DNA from: an uncultured Lachnospiraceae bacterium
GTDB taxonomy: Bacteria > Bacillota > Clostridia > Lachnospirales > Lachnospiraceae
Length of the DNA: 11,721 bases
NCBI GenBank assembly: GCA_947594335.1
Contig: CANQEC010000055.1
Coordinates: 1-11,721, forward strand
Reading direction: 5' to 3'
The notes under the pieces were generated by a model. It worked only from the letters and a program-made list of their open reading frames with translations. It ran no database searches and was not told the DNA's origin. The position numbers and the translations under genes were made by a program. Of this stretch, positions 5,912-11,721 are shown one piece after another; position 1 is the first letter of the stretch, and each line of letters starts with the position of its first letter.

Positions 5912-7252
5912 ATGGAAGAAACCCTGATCAAGCGGGTTATGCCGCACAGTGACGAAGCGGAGCAGTCGGTCATCGGCGCCATGCTTATGGACCGCGACGC
6001 CATCACGGTGGCCTCTGAGATTCTGACCAGATATGATTTTTACCAGAAGCAGTACGGACTTTTGTTTGAGGCGATGAAGGAGCTGTACGCGGAGAACAAG
6101 CCGGTCGATCTGGTCACTTTGCAGAACCGGCTGCGCGAAAAGGATGTGCCTCCGGAGATCAGCAGCCTGGAATTTGTGCGCGAGATGATCGCGGCGGTTC
6201 CGACCTCCGCGAATGTCCGGTATTATGCCCAGATCGTTGCGGAGAAGGCGCAGCTTCGGCGGCTGATCCAGGTCAGCGAAAAGACGGCCGAGGTCTGTTA
6301 TGAGGGGCATTACAGCCTGGATGTCATCATGGAAAAAGCCGAGAAAAATATTTTTCAGGTTTTCCAGAGCCACGGCAGCGGGGATTTCGAGCCGATCAAG
6401 GATATCGTGCTGAACGCGCTTGACCGCATCGAGGCGGCCAGCCGCGTCAGGGGGAACGTCACGGGGATGGCGACGGGATTTATCGACCTTGATTACAAAA
6501 CCTCCGGGTTTCAGCCCTCCGATCTGATTCTGATCGCGGCGCGCCCTTCCATGGGAAAAACCGCTTTTGCCCTGAACATTGCGGAATATATGGCTTTCCG
6601 GAATAATGAGACGGTCGCTGTGTTCAGCCTTGAGATGTCGAAGGAGCAGCTGGTAAACCGCCTGTTTGCCATGGAATCCAGAGTGGATTCCCAGCTTTTG
6701 CGCACGGGAAACCTCAGCGACAATGACTGGGCGAGCCTGATCGAGGCCGCCGGGATCATAGGCCGCTCCAATCTCATCATCGACGACACGCCGGGCATCA
6801 CGGTCAGCGAGCTTCGGAGCCGGTGCAGGAAATACAAGCTGGAGCATGATCTGGGAATTATCATAATTGATTATCTGCAGCTGATGCAGGGCAGCCAGGG
6901 AAACCGGAGACGTTTTGAGTCGAGGCAGCAGGAGATATCGGATATCTCCCGCTCCCTGAAAGAGCTCGCGCGGGAGCTTCAGGTTCCGGTTGTGGCGCTT
7001 TCCCAGCTCTCGCGCGCGGTGGAGCAGAGGCCGGATCACCGCCCGATGCTCTCGGACCTGCGTGAGTCCGGGGCGATCGAGCAGGATGCGGATGTCGTGA
7101 TGTTTTTGTACCGCGACGATTACTACAATCATGATTCAGAGAAGAAAGACATCGCGGAAGTGATCATTGCCAAGCAGAGGAACGGCCCGATCGGAACGGT
7201 CGAGCTCGCATGGCTGCCGCGGTTCACAAAGTTTGTCAATATGAAAAAATGA
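5912..7252 (+). CDS. dnaB: Replicative DNA helicase DnaB (DnaC in Bacillus nomenclature)
   Basis: This 446-residue protein has the usual DnaB length. It has an N-terminal helical domain (about 5-110; typical DEAEQSVIGAML), a linker, and a RecA-like motor domain from about 180. Walker A is ARPSMGKT (210-217), with Ala in place of the more usual Gly. SLEMS carries the catalytic-type Glu241. The Walker B strand IIIIDYLQL has Asp320. The SQLSRAVE region and LRESGAIEQDAD follow, and KQRNGPIG (from Lys421) supplies the arginine-finger region. It unwinds duplex DNA ahead of the replication fork as a hexamer. The frame is open upstream to ATG 5846, but that lies inside the terminator hairpin. AAGGAG (5901-5906) and the family's start support ATG 5912. 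No intein is present. Confidence 0.97.
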   Translation: MEETLIKRVMPHSDEAEQSVIGAMLMDRDAITVASEILTRYDFYQKQYGLLFEAMKELYAENKPVDLVTLQNRLREKDVPPEISSLEFVREMIAAVPTSANVRYYAQIVAEKAQLRRLIQVSEKTAEVCYEGHYSLDVIMEKAEKNIFQVFQSHGSGDFEPIKDIVLNALDRIEAASRVRGNVTGMATGFIDLDYKTSGFQPSDLILIAARPSMGKTAFALNIAEYMAFRNNETVAVFSLEMSKEQLVNRLFAMESRVDSQLLRTGNLSDNDWASLIEAAGIIGRSNLIIDDTPGITVSELRSRCRKYKLEHDLGIIIIDYLQLMQGSQGNRRRFESRQQEISDISRSLKELARELQVPVVALSQLSRAVEQRPDHRPMLSDLRESGAIEQDADVVMFLYRDDYYNHDSEKKDIAEVIIAKQRNGPIGTVELAWLPRFTKFVNMKK

Positions 7253-7270
7253 GAGGAATAAGGCTGGGAT

Positions 7271-8074
7271 ATGATAAAAGAGGCAGGGGTTTTATTCGGG
7301 ACGCTCGGAGCGTATTTTGCGGCCATTATGCCCGGACTGAAGCATCGCCGTATGCGTTCCCGCACAATCTATTACGCGCACCGGGGTCTTCACGACAACA
7401 GGTCGGACGCCCCGGAAAATACGATGCGCGCGTTTGCGCGCGCCTGTGAGGCCGGGTACGGCATTGAGATGGATCTGCAGCTTTCGAAAGACCACAAAGT
7501 CGTTGTCTTTCACGATTTTACGCTGAAGAGGGTCTGCCTTGCGGAGGGGCAGGTGAGCGATTATACATACCAGGAGCTGCAGCGGTTTCCGATCTGCGGC
7601 ACCGACCAGCGGATCCCGCTTTTTGAGGACGTCTTAAAGCTGGTGGCCGGCCGTGTTCCGCTGATCATCGAGATGAAATACAAGGATTTTAACAACCGGG
7701 TCTGCGAGGAGGCAGATAAGCTGCTGCGGGATTATACAGGGGAATACTGTATCGAGTCGTTCCATCCGTGGGCGCTGATGTGGTATAAGAAGCACCGGCC
7801 GGAGATCTGCCGCGGGCAGCTCGCGATGAATTTTCAGCGGCAGGAGGGGAACTACGGGCCGGAACGCATGATCGTGCGCCATCTTCTGACCAACTTTTTG
7901 ACGCGTCCGGATTTCATTGCGTACGATCTGCGCGACAAGGAGGCCGTCTCCAAAAATATCTGCCGCCGCCTGTTCGGCTGTCCGTCCGTGGCGTGGACGG
8001 TGCGGTCAAAAAAGCAGCTTGAAAAGTGCAGGCCGTATTACGATTCTTTCATATTTGAAGGATTTATGCCGTAA
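7271..8074 (+). CDS. Glycerophosphodiester phosphodiesterase family protein
   Basis: This 267-residue GDPD-type TIM-barrel protein hydrolyses glycerophosphodiesters to sn-glycerol 3-phosphate and an alcohol. Motifs: HRG at 37-39, APENT at 47-51 (Glu49), IEMDLQLSKD with Glu66 and Asp68, and VVFHD with the catalytic-type His81. A conserved-type EMK occurs near 135. Residues 5-23 are hydrophobic and may be an N-terminal membrane anchor or uncleaved signal; without it the enzyme would be cytosolic. The gene starts 18 bp after dnaB, with AGG-containing sequence in between, so it is probably co-transcribed with dnaB. The precise substrate (glycerophospholipid headgroup, teichoic acid or other) cannot be told. 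Confidence 0.88.
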   Translation: MIKEAGVLFGTLGAYFAAIMPGLKHRRMRSRTIYYAHRGLHDNRSDAPENTMRAFARACEAGYGIEMDLQLSKDHKVVVFHDFTLKRVCLAEGQVSDYTYQELQRFPICGTDQRIPLFEDVLKLVAGRVPLIIEMKYKDFNNRVCEEADKLLRDYTGEYCIESFHPWALMWYKKHRPEICRGQLAMNFQRQEGNYGPERMIVRHLLTNFLTRPDFIAYDLRDKEAVSKNICRRLFGCPSVAWTVRSKKQLEKCRPYYDSFIFEGFMP

Positions 8075-8126
8075 GAGGATCCTTTTACTTTCTGAAAGAT
8101 CGGGTTAAGAATTTTTCTATTTACTG

Positions 8127-8155
8127 TTGTACATCGTGAAAAAATGAGGTATACT
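8127..8155 (+). promoter_or_regulatory. Candidate pfkA promoter
   Basis: TATACT (8150-8155) is a good -10 box. TTGTAC (8127-8132) is a moderate -35 at exactly 17 bp. Transcription would start near 8162, giving a leader of about 140 nt. Confidence 0.6.
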
Positions 8156-8161
8156 TATGAT

Positions 8162-8300
8162 ATCTATGTCAGAGACGGAACGCAGCATAAAGCGAGCTCT
8201 GCATGTGCGGCGACGCAAATGGGGAACGAGTGAATCCCAGTGGGGAAATATGTCGGCCCGACTCTCCATGAGACAAACTAGGAAAGGAAAGTGTAACATT
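8162..8300 (+). promoter_or_regulatory. Structured 5' leader of pfkA
   Basis: The leader is about 140 nt and contains several possible hairpins. They are TGCG-GCGA-CGCA (8206-8217, with a GNRA loop), TGGG/CCCA and CCCA/TGGG pairings in 8220-8244 that compete with each other, and GTCG-GCC-CGAC (8252-8262). GAGT (8228-8231) can pair with ACTC (8261-8264), a long-range closure. AAAGGAAAG (8283-8291) is the ribosome binding site. I do not recognise a named riboswitch class. The frame upstream of ATG 8301 is open but encodes a basic, non-protein-like peptide. Confidence 0.4.
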
Positions 8301-9374
8301 ATGAAACGAATTGGATTGCTGACCAGCGGAGGTGACTGCCAGGCTCTGAACGCGACCATGCGCGGCGTTGTAAAGGGTCTCTCCAGCAACATCAAGGAAC
8401 TTGAAGTTTACGGTTTTATGAACGGCTACAAGGGTCTGATCTATGGTGATTACAGACTCCTTACCTCGAAGGATTTCTCAGGAATCCTGACGAAGGGCGG
8501 CACGTTCCTTGGCTCTTCAAGACAGCCGTTCAAACTGATGCGGGTTCCGGATGAGAAGGGTCTGGACAAAGTGGAGGCAATGAAGCAGAATTACTACAAG
8601 CTTCGTCTCGACTGCCTTGTAATTCTCGGCGGCAACGGAACTCAGAAGACGGCGAATCTTCTGCGCGAGGAAGGACTGAATATTATTCATCTTCCGAAGA
8701 CGATCGACAACGATATCTGGGGAACGGATATGACGTTTGGCTTCTACAGCGCGGTTAATATCGCGACGGAAGCGATCGACTGCATCCATACAACGGCTGC
8801 TTCACACAACCGCGTATTTATCGTTGAGGTCATGGGCCACAAGGTTGGCTGGCTGACCCTTTACGCAGGCATCGCAGGCGGCGCGGACATCATCCTTCTT
8901 CCGGAAATTCCTTACGATATCAAGAAAGTTATCGAGGCGATCGACCGCAGAACACAGGCCGGCAAGGGCTTCACTGTGATCGCGGTTGCAGAGGGCGCGA
9001 TCTCCAAGAAGGACGCGAAGCTGAGCAAGAAAGAGTACAAGAAGAAACTGGAAGAGAGAAATTACCTGTCTGTAGCGTATGAGCTGGCGGATGAGATCAA
9101 AGCGGCGAACGGACCGGAAGTCCGTATCACGATCCCGGGACATACACAGCGCGGCGGCGCTCCGTGCCCGTATGACCGTGTACTTTCCACCAGAATCGGT
9201 GTGAAGGCAGCGGAGCTCATCATGAAGGAAGAGTACGGCTACATGGTAGGTATCGTCAACGGCAAGATGAAGAAAGTGCCGCTGGGCGAGGTTGCCGGCA
9301 AGCTGAAAGTCGTATCTCCGGATGATCAGATCATTCAGGAGGCGAAGCTGCTTGGCATCAGCTTTGGAGACTGA
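8301..9374 (+). CDS. pfkA: 6-phosphofructokinase, clostridial atypical type; phosphoryl donor uncertain
   Basis: This 357-residue PfkA-superfamily protein phosphorylates fructose 6-phosphate to the 1,6-bisphosphate, the committed step of glycolysis. N-terminal LTSGGDCQALNATMRG binds the donor. GGNGT lies at 110-114, PKTIDND at 132-138 with catalytic-type Asp136, VEVMGHKVGW at 176-184, and PGHTQRGGAPCPYDRVL near 279-294. ATP enzymes of the E. coli kind have GGDGS and PGTIDND. PPi enzymes usually have an Asp in place of the second Gly, plus PKTIDND. This protein mixes the two: Gly113 suggests ATP, Lys133 is PPi-like or group III-like, and Asn112 replaces the usual acidic residue. The start is chosen from the family N-terminus and AAAGGAAAG nine bases upstream. 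It has its own promoter and terminator. Confidence 0.92.
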   Translation: MKRIGLLTSGGDCQALNATMRGVVKGLSSNIKELEVYGFMNGYKGLIYGDYRLLTSKDFSGILTKGGTFLGSSRQPFKLMRVPDEKGLDKVEAMKQNYYKLRLDCLVILGGNGTQKTANLLREEGLNIIHLPKTIDNDIWGTDMTFGFYSAVNIATEAIDCIHTTAASHNRVFIVEVMGHKVGWLTLYAGIAGGADIILLPEIPYDIKKVIEAIDRRTQAGKGFTVIAVAEGAISKKDAKLSKKEYKKKLEERNYLSVAYELADEIKAANGPEVRITIPGHTQRGGAPCPYDRVLSTRIGVKAAELIMKEEYGYMVGIVNGKMKKVPLGEVAGKLKVVSPDDQIIQEAKLLGISFGD

Positions 9375-9439
9375 TCCCGGTCCGGGGCGGTATGCTGCAG
9401 GAGGAAAAGGATTACATAGCACAAATATTGAAAACTTAG

Positions 9440-9474
9440 CTGGCGGGCGGTTCATCACCCGCCAGTCTTAATTT
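9440..9474 (+). terminator. Intrinsic terminator of pfkA
   Basis: CTGGCGGG (9440-9447) pairs perfectly with CCCGCCAG (9458-9465) around a 10-nt loop. TCTTAATTT (9466-9474) follows. The stem is strong and the U-tract is interrupted. It lies 65 bp after the pfkA stop. Confidence 0.75.
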
Positions 9475-9475
9475 G

Positions 9476-9718
9476 CGCAGGCCTGCGTAAGGAAATCAGC
9501 TGCTGGCGCAGCACGCAGGCCGCGCAGCGGGCAGAAAGGAAAAACACCTTCTGCCCGATTAGATCCAGGCGTGGAAACTAGCTGCTGGCGCAGCACCTGG
9601 ACCGCGCGGCGGGCAGGAGGTATTCCTCCTGCCCGATCAGGCCTGCGTAAGGAAATCAGCTGCTGGCGCAGCACGCGGGCTGCGCAGTGGGCAGGAGGCA
9701 GCGCCCTCCAACTTTTTT
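9476..9718 (+). repeat. Three tandem copies (R1-R3) of a two-hairpin structured element
   Basis: Each copy has module A, then module B. Module A is an outer stem, an 11-nt 5' internal strand holding GGAAA, an inner GCTGC-TGGC-GCAGC hairpin, one unpaired A, and the closing arm. Outer stems: R1 GGCCTGCG/CGCAGGCC (9480-9487/9514-9521); R2 TCCAGG/CCTGGA (9564-9569/9596-9601); R3 GGCCTGCG/CGCGGGCT (9640-9647/9674-9681), paired through two G-T wobbles. GGAAA begins at 9491, 9573 and 9651, giving spacings of 82 and 78 bp. Module B is a GC hairpin: R1 9528-9557, R2 9610-9635 (perfect 11 bp, loop TATT), R3 shortened at 9694-9709. The outer stem changes while pairing is kept, which points to selection on structure. 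A fourth module A lies at 1910-1950. Confidence 0.9.
9694..9718 (+). terminator. Terminator-like hairpin ending the repeat array, before dnaX
   Basis: GGAGG (9694-9698) pairs with CCTCC (9705-9709). AAC and then six T residues (9713-9718) follow. The stem is only five base pairs and is offset from the T-run by three bases, so it would be a weak terminator. It is the module B of repeat copy R3 with its distal arm lost. It lies 54 bp before dnaX, in its leader or just upstream. Confidence 0.45.
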
Positions 9719-9771
9719 GGGGTTTATCGGTATTTACAGGTCAGGATGTTTGTCAGAACAGGAGAGCGGAT

Positions 9772-11589
9772 ATGGGATATACGGCATTATACAGAAAATT
9801 TCGCCCGGACACCTTCACGGATGTAAAAGGGCAGGATCATATTGTAAAGACGCTGAAGAATCAGATTCGGGCGGACCGCATCGGCCATGCATATCTGTTC
9901 TGCGGCACCAGGGGGACGGGGAAAACGTCGGTCGCAAAGATCTTTGCGCGGGCCGTGAACTGCGAGCATCCCGCGGATGGGAATCCGTGCGGTGAATGTG
10001 CTTCCTGCCGCGCGATCGCGGATGGATCGGCCATGAATGTCATTGAGATCGACGCCGCGTCGAATAATGGCGTCGATAACATCCGGGAGATACGGGAGGA
10101 TGTCGCCTATTCTCCGGCCCAGGGCAGATATAAAGTATATATCATCGATGAGGTTCATATGCTGTCGCCCGGAGCATTCAACGCGCTGCTGAAGACGCTT
10201 GAGGAGCCGCCGGCCTATGTCATATTTATTCTGGCGACGACGGAGGTACACAAAATTCCCGTGACGATTCTGTCGAGATGCCAGAGGTATGATTTCAGAA
10301 GGATCAGCCAGGAAACCATACTTGAGAGGCTGAAGGAGCTGATGGAGAAGGAGCAGATTAATGCCGAGGAGAAGGCGCTGCGCTATGTGGCAAAGAAAAG
10401 CGACGGAGCCATGCGCGACGCGCTCAGTCTCCTTGATCAGTGCATCTCATTTTATCTGGGAGAAACACTGACGTATGACAAGGTGCTTGAAGTACTCGGC
10501 GCCGTCGATACGGATGTGTACAGCGGTCTGCTGCGGAAGCTGCTCGCCGAAGATATTACCGGGCTGATCGGCGCGCTGGATTCCCTGATCATGAAGGGGA
10601 CGGATCTGCTTCAGTTTGTCAGCGATTTTGCCTGGTATCTGCGCAATCTGATGCTTCTCAAAGCCTCGGAGGATATGGAGGACGTGCTTGACGTCTCGAC
10701 GGAAAATCTGGCGCAGCTTTACGAGGAGGCCGCCATGATCCGTGAGGACACGCTGATGCGGTATATACGCATCTTTTCGGAATTGTCCAACACGATCCGC
10801 AATTCCACAAACAGGCGTGTCCTGGTTGAGATGGCCCTGATCCGGCTTTGTAAGCCGGAATCTGAGCGGGACGAGCTGTCGCTGGTGGAGCGGATCCGAA
10901 AGCTCGAGAAAAAGCTGGAACAGATCGGAAATCAGCCAGGCGGAGTGTATCCTGTGATTTTGGGCGGCCCTGCAAAATATTCGGACGATCCCGCCGCAGG
11001 AGGATATCCGTCGGAGGACGATTATTATAATGCGATGGCATCGATGCAGCCCGCCGGCGATGAGCCGGGTGAATCGGGAGGGGACTTTAATCCGCAGCAG
11101 AAAGCCGCAGCAGATCAGTATGGAACTGTCGCGCCGTATCAGAAAGCCGCGGCGGATCCGTATGGAACTGCTGCGCCGTATCAGAAAGCCGCAGCGGACC
11201 CGTATGAAACTGCCGCGCCGTATCAGAAAACGGCGCCGGAGGATCTGAAGCAGGTTCGGGCGATGTGGAAGTCCATCATTTCCGAGACGAGCGGCCGTTT
11301 CCGTGTTCTGCTGTCGTCGGCTGAGCCAAAATTCAATGTGCAGGATGACAGTGACGGCCGGCTGTATGTTGTGTTCGCGGATTTCCTTGCCGAGCATTAC
11401 CTGGACAACCGGGACCGCATTGAGGAACTGGAGCAGATTATCGCGGAGAAGATCGGGAAACGCGTCGAGGTGAAATTTGTCCTTGCGGCCGACGAGGGGA
11501 TACAGAGAGTTTCGCTCGGAAAGATCGATGTCGATGAGCGGATCCGGGAGGTTATCCACGCTGAGGTGGAGATCGAGGACGAGGACTAA
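9772..11589 (+). CDS. dnaX: DNA polymerase III subunit gamma/tau (clamp loader)
   Basis: This 605-residue protein has an AAA+ ATPase domain (about 1-240), followed by the clamp-loader collar region and a variable C-terminal half. Visible are LYRKFRPDTF, Walker A GTRGTGKT (45-52), a four-cysteine zinc site (Cys64, 73, 76, 79), Walker B IIDEVH (124-129), and the arginine-finger motif SRCQRYDF (Arg169). It loads the sliding clamp and, through the C-terminal part, links helicase and polymerase. A short coiled coil around 365-390 (VERIRKLEKKLEQI) leads into a linker with three 14-residue repeats (443-484), then a C-terminal domain. The frame runs further upstream through the repeat array, but the family N-terminus and AGGAG (9760-9764) fix ATG 9772. 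The usual YbaB and RecR genes do not follow directly. Confidence 0.96.
   Translation: MGYTALYRKFRPDTFTDVKGQDHIVKTLKNQIRADRIGHAYLFCGTRGTGKTSVAKIFARAVNCEHPADGNPCGECASCRAIADGSAMNVIEIDAASNNGVDNIREIREDVAYSPAQGRYKVYIIDEVHMLSPGAFNALLKTLEEPPAYVIFILATTEVHKIPVTILSRCQRYDFRRISQETILERLKELMEKEQINAEEKALRYVAKKSDGAMRDALSLLDQCISFYLGETLTYDKVLEVLGAVDTDVYSGLLRKLLAEDITGLIGALDSLIMKGTDLLQFVSDFAWYLRNLMLLKASEDMEDVLDVSTENLAQLYEEAAMIREDTLMRYIRIFSELSNTIRNSTNRRVLVEMALIRLCKPESERDELSLVERIRKLEKKLEQIGNQPGGVYPVILGGPAKYSDDPAAGGYPSEDDYYNAMASMQPAGDEPGESGGDFNPQQKAAADQYGTVAPYQKAAADPYGTAAPYQKAAADPYETAAPYQKTAPEDLKQVRAMWKSIISETSGRFRVLLSSAEPKFNVQDDSDGRLYVVFADFLAEHYLDNRDRIEELEQIIAEKIGKRVEVKFVLAADEGIQRVSLGKIDVDERIREVIHAEVEIEDED
11098..11223 (+). 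repeat. Three tandem 42-bp in-frame repeats in the dnaX linker
   Basis: Units begin at 11098, 11140 and 11182, and a partial fourth at 11224. Each encodes QKAAAD(Q/P)Y(G/E)T(V/A)APY. The repeat lies in the low-complexity linker between the clamp-loader core and the C-terminal domain, where length variation is expected to be tolerated. Confidence 0.95.
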
Positions 11590-11594
11590 ATAAG

Positions 11595-11633
11595 CGCGGC
11601 TGCCGGCCGAAGCTGCGGCAGCTGGCAGCCGCG
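11595..11633. terminator. Large hairpin between convergent genes
   Basis: CGCGGCTGCC (11595-11604) pairs perfectly with GGCAGCCGCG (11624-11633). Inside is AGCTG-CGG-CAGCT (11611-11623), preceded by a 6-nt 5'-side bulge. It lies 6 bp after the dnaX stop and 12 bp past the stop of the minus-strand gene, so it could end both transcripts. Neither side has a proper T-run: the + side reads AACGGAAAAG and the minus side CTTATTTAG. Rho-independent function is therefore uncertain. Confidence 0.5.
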
Positions 11634-11644
11634 AACGGAAAAGT

Positions 11645-11721
11645 TCAAAGAAGAATGATATCTTCTGCCGCCGCATAATTTTTCAGTTCCGCTGTATAAC
11701 CTGATTTACTGAAAAGTACAT
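11645..11721 (-). CDS. C-terminal end of a convergent gene, possibly an AAA-type ATPase (DUF234-like tail), partial
   Basis: Read on the minus strand from the right edge, a frame encodes VLFSKSGYTAELKNYAAAED and four further residues before TGA (complement of 11645-11647). A tail of the form 'LFSKSGFT.EL...A' is common at the end of archaeal-type AAA ATPases with a DUF234 or nuclease-like C-terminal domain, which are accessory genes in many clostridia. Only 24 residues are visible and no ATP-binding motif is in the window, so the family call rests on this tail alone. It is convergent with dnaX and shares the hairpin between them. Confidence 0.45.
   Translation of the reverse strand, partial: VLFSKSGYTAELKNYAAAEDIILL

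Noticed and set aside
8157..8300. In-frame extension of pfkA upstream of ATG 8301
   Set aside because: The first ATG lies before the predicted transcription start, the peptide is basic and unlike the family, and the PFK N-terminus begins exactly at 8301.
9392..9439. Possible 15-residue ORF between pfkA and its terminator
   Set aside because: It has no convincing ribosome binding site and is too short to separate from chance.
9480..9521. Self-cleaving ribozyme (hammerhead or twister) in the repeat unit
   Set aside because: GGAAA and the bulged stem recall such cores, but the required conserved nucleotides of hammerhead (CUGAUGA with GAAA) or twister are absent on both strands.
9476..9718. 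CRISPR array
   Set aside because: The units are about 80 bp, the similarity extends through the whole unit with no unique spacers, only three copies occur, and no cas genes are nearby.
9571..9771. Upstream in-frame extension of dnaX running through the repeat array
   Set aside because: The extension encodes Trp/Arg/Gly-rich translated repeat sequence, lacks a ribosome binding site, and is not part of the DnaX family N-terminus. ATG 9772 has a good site.
10890..10925. Programmed -1 frameshift in dnaX to make a short gamma form
   Set aside because: The only A-rich site reads GAG AAA AAG, not the A-AAA-AAG heptamer of E. coli, and no strong downstream hairpin is evident. Frameshifting is not general in Bacillota.

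Overview
The window looks like chromosome from a low-GC-phylum (Bacillota), Clostridia-type bacterium, most likely a Lachnospiraceae-like gut anaerobe with a fairly GC-rich genome. This rests on strong AAGGAGG-type ribosome binding sites, the GdpP-L9-DnaB gene order typical of Bacillota, an atypical 6-phosphofructokinase of the kind common in clostridia, and the style of the DnaX and alarmone-synthetase proteins. The genus cannot be named from sequence alone. Every complete gene lies on the + strand. The only minus-strand gene is a fragment at the right edge.

Region 1 (1-1861) is a small catabolic or regulatory group: the tail of a probable transketolase subunit, a FabG-like short-chain dehydrogenase, and a FadR-type GntR regulator. 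A sugar or polyol pathway is likely, but the substrate cannot be read. Region 2 (1862-2158) is non-coding. It holds a solitary copy of a structured repeat, a strong terminator that reads in both directions, and a near-consensus sigma-A promoter.

Region 3 (2159-8074) carries nucleotide signalling and replication genes: a small (p)ppGpp synthetase, a GdpP-type c-di-AMP phosphodiesterase with an unusually long repetitive acidic N-terminus, ribosomal protein L9, the replicative helicase DnaB, and a glycerophosphodiester phosphodiesterase. A hairpin with a U-tract separates rplI from dnaB and may act as an attenuator. GdpP is known in Bacillus to be inhibited by ppGpp, so the synthetase beside it is functionally suggestive.

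Region 4 (8075-9474) is pfkA with its own promoter, a structured leader of about 140 nt and a terminator. Region 5 (9475-9771) is the most striking stretch: three tandem copies, about 80 bp apart, of a two-hairpin element. Its first hairpin keeps a fixed asymmetric internal loop containing GGAAA, while the outer stem changes sequence but stays paired. A fourth copy of the first hairpin lies in region 2, about 7.5 kb away, in the same orientation. Region 6 (9772-11721) is dnaX (DNA polymerase III gamma/tau), a convergent hairpin, and the minus-strand fragment, which is possibly the C-terminus of an ATPase.

Most coding content is housekeeping. The best candidate for something undescribed is the structured repeat family. 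After it come the pfkA leader, the repeat-bearing GdpP N-terminus, and the unusual active-site residues of the phosphofructokinase.
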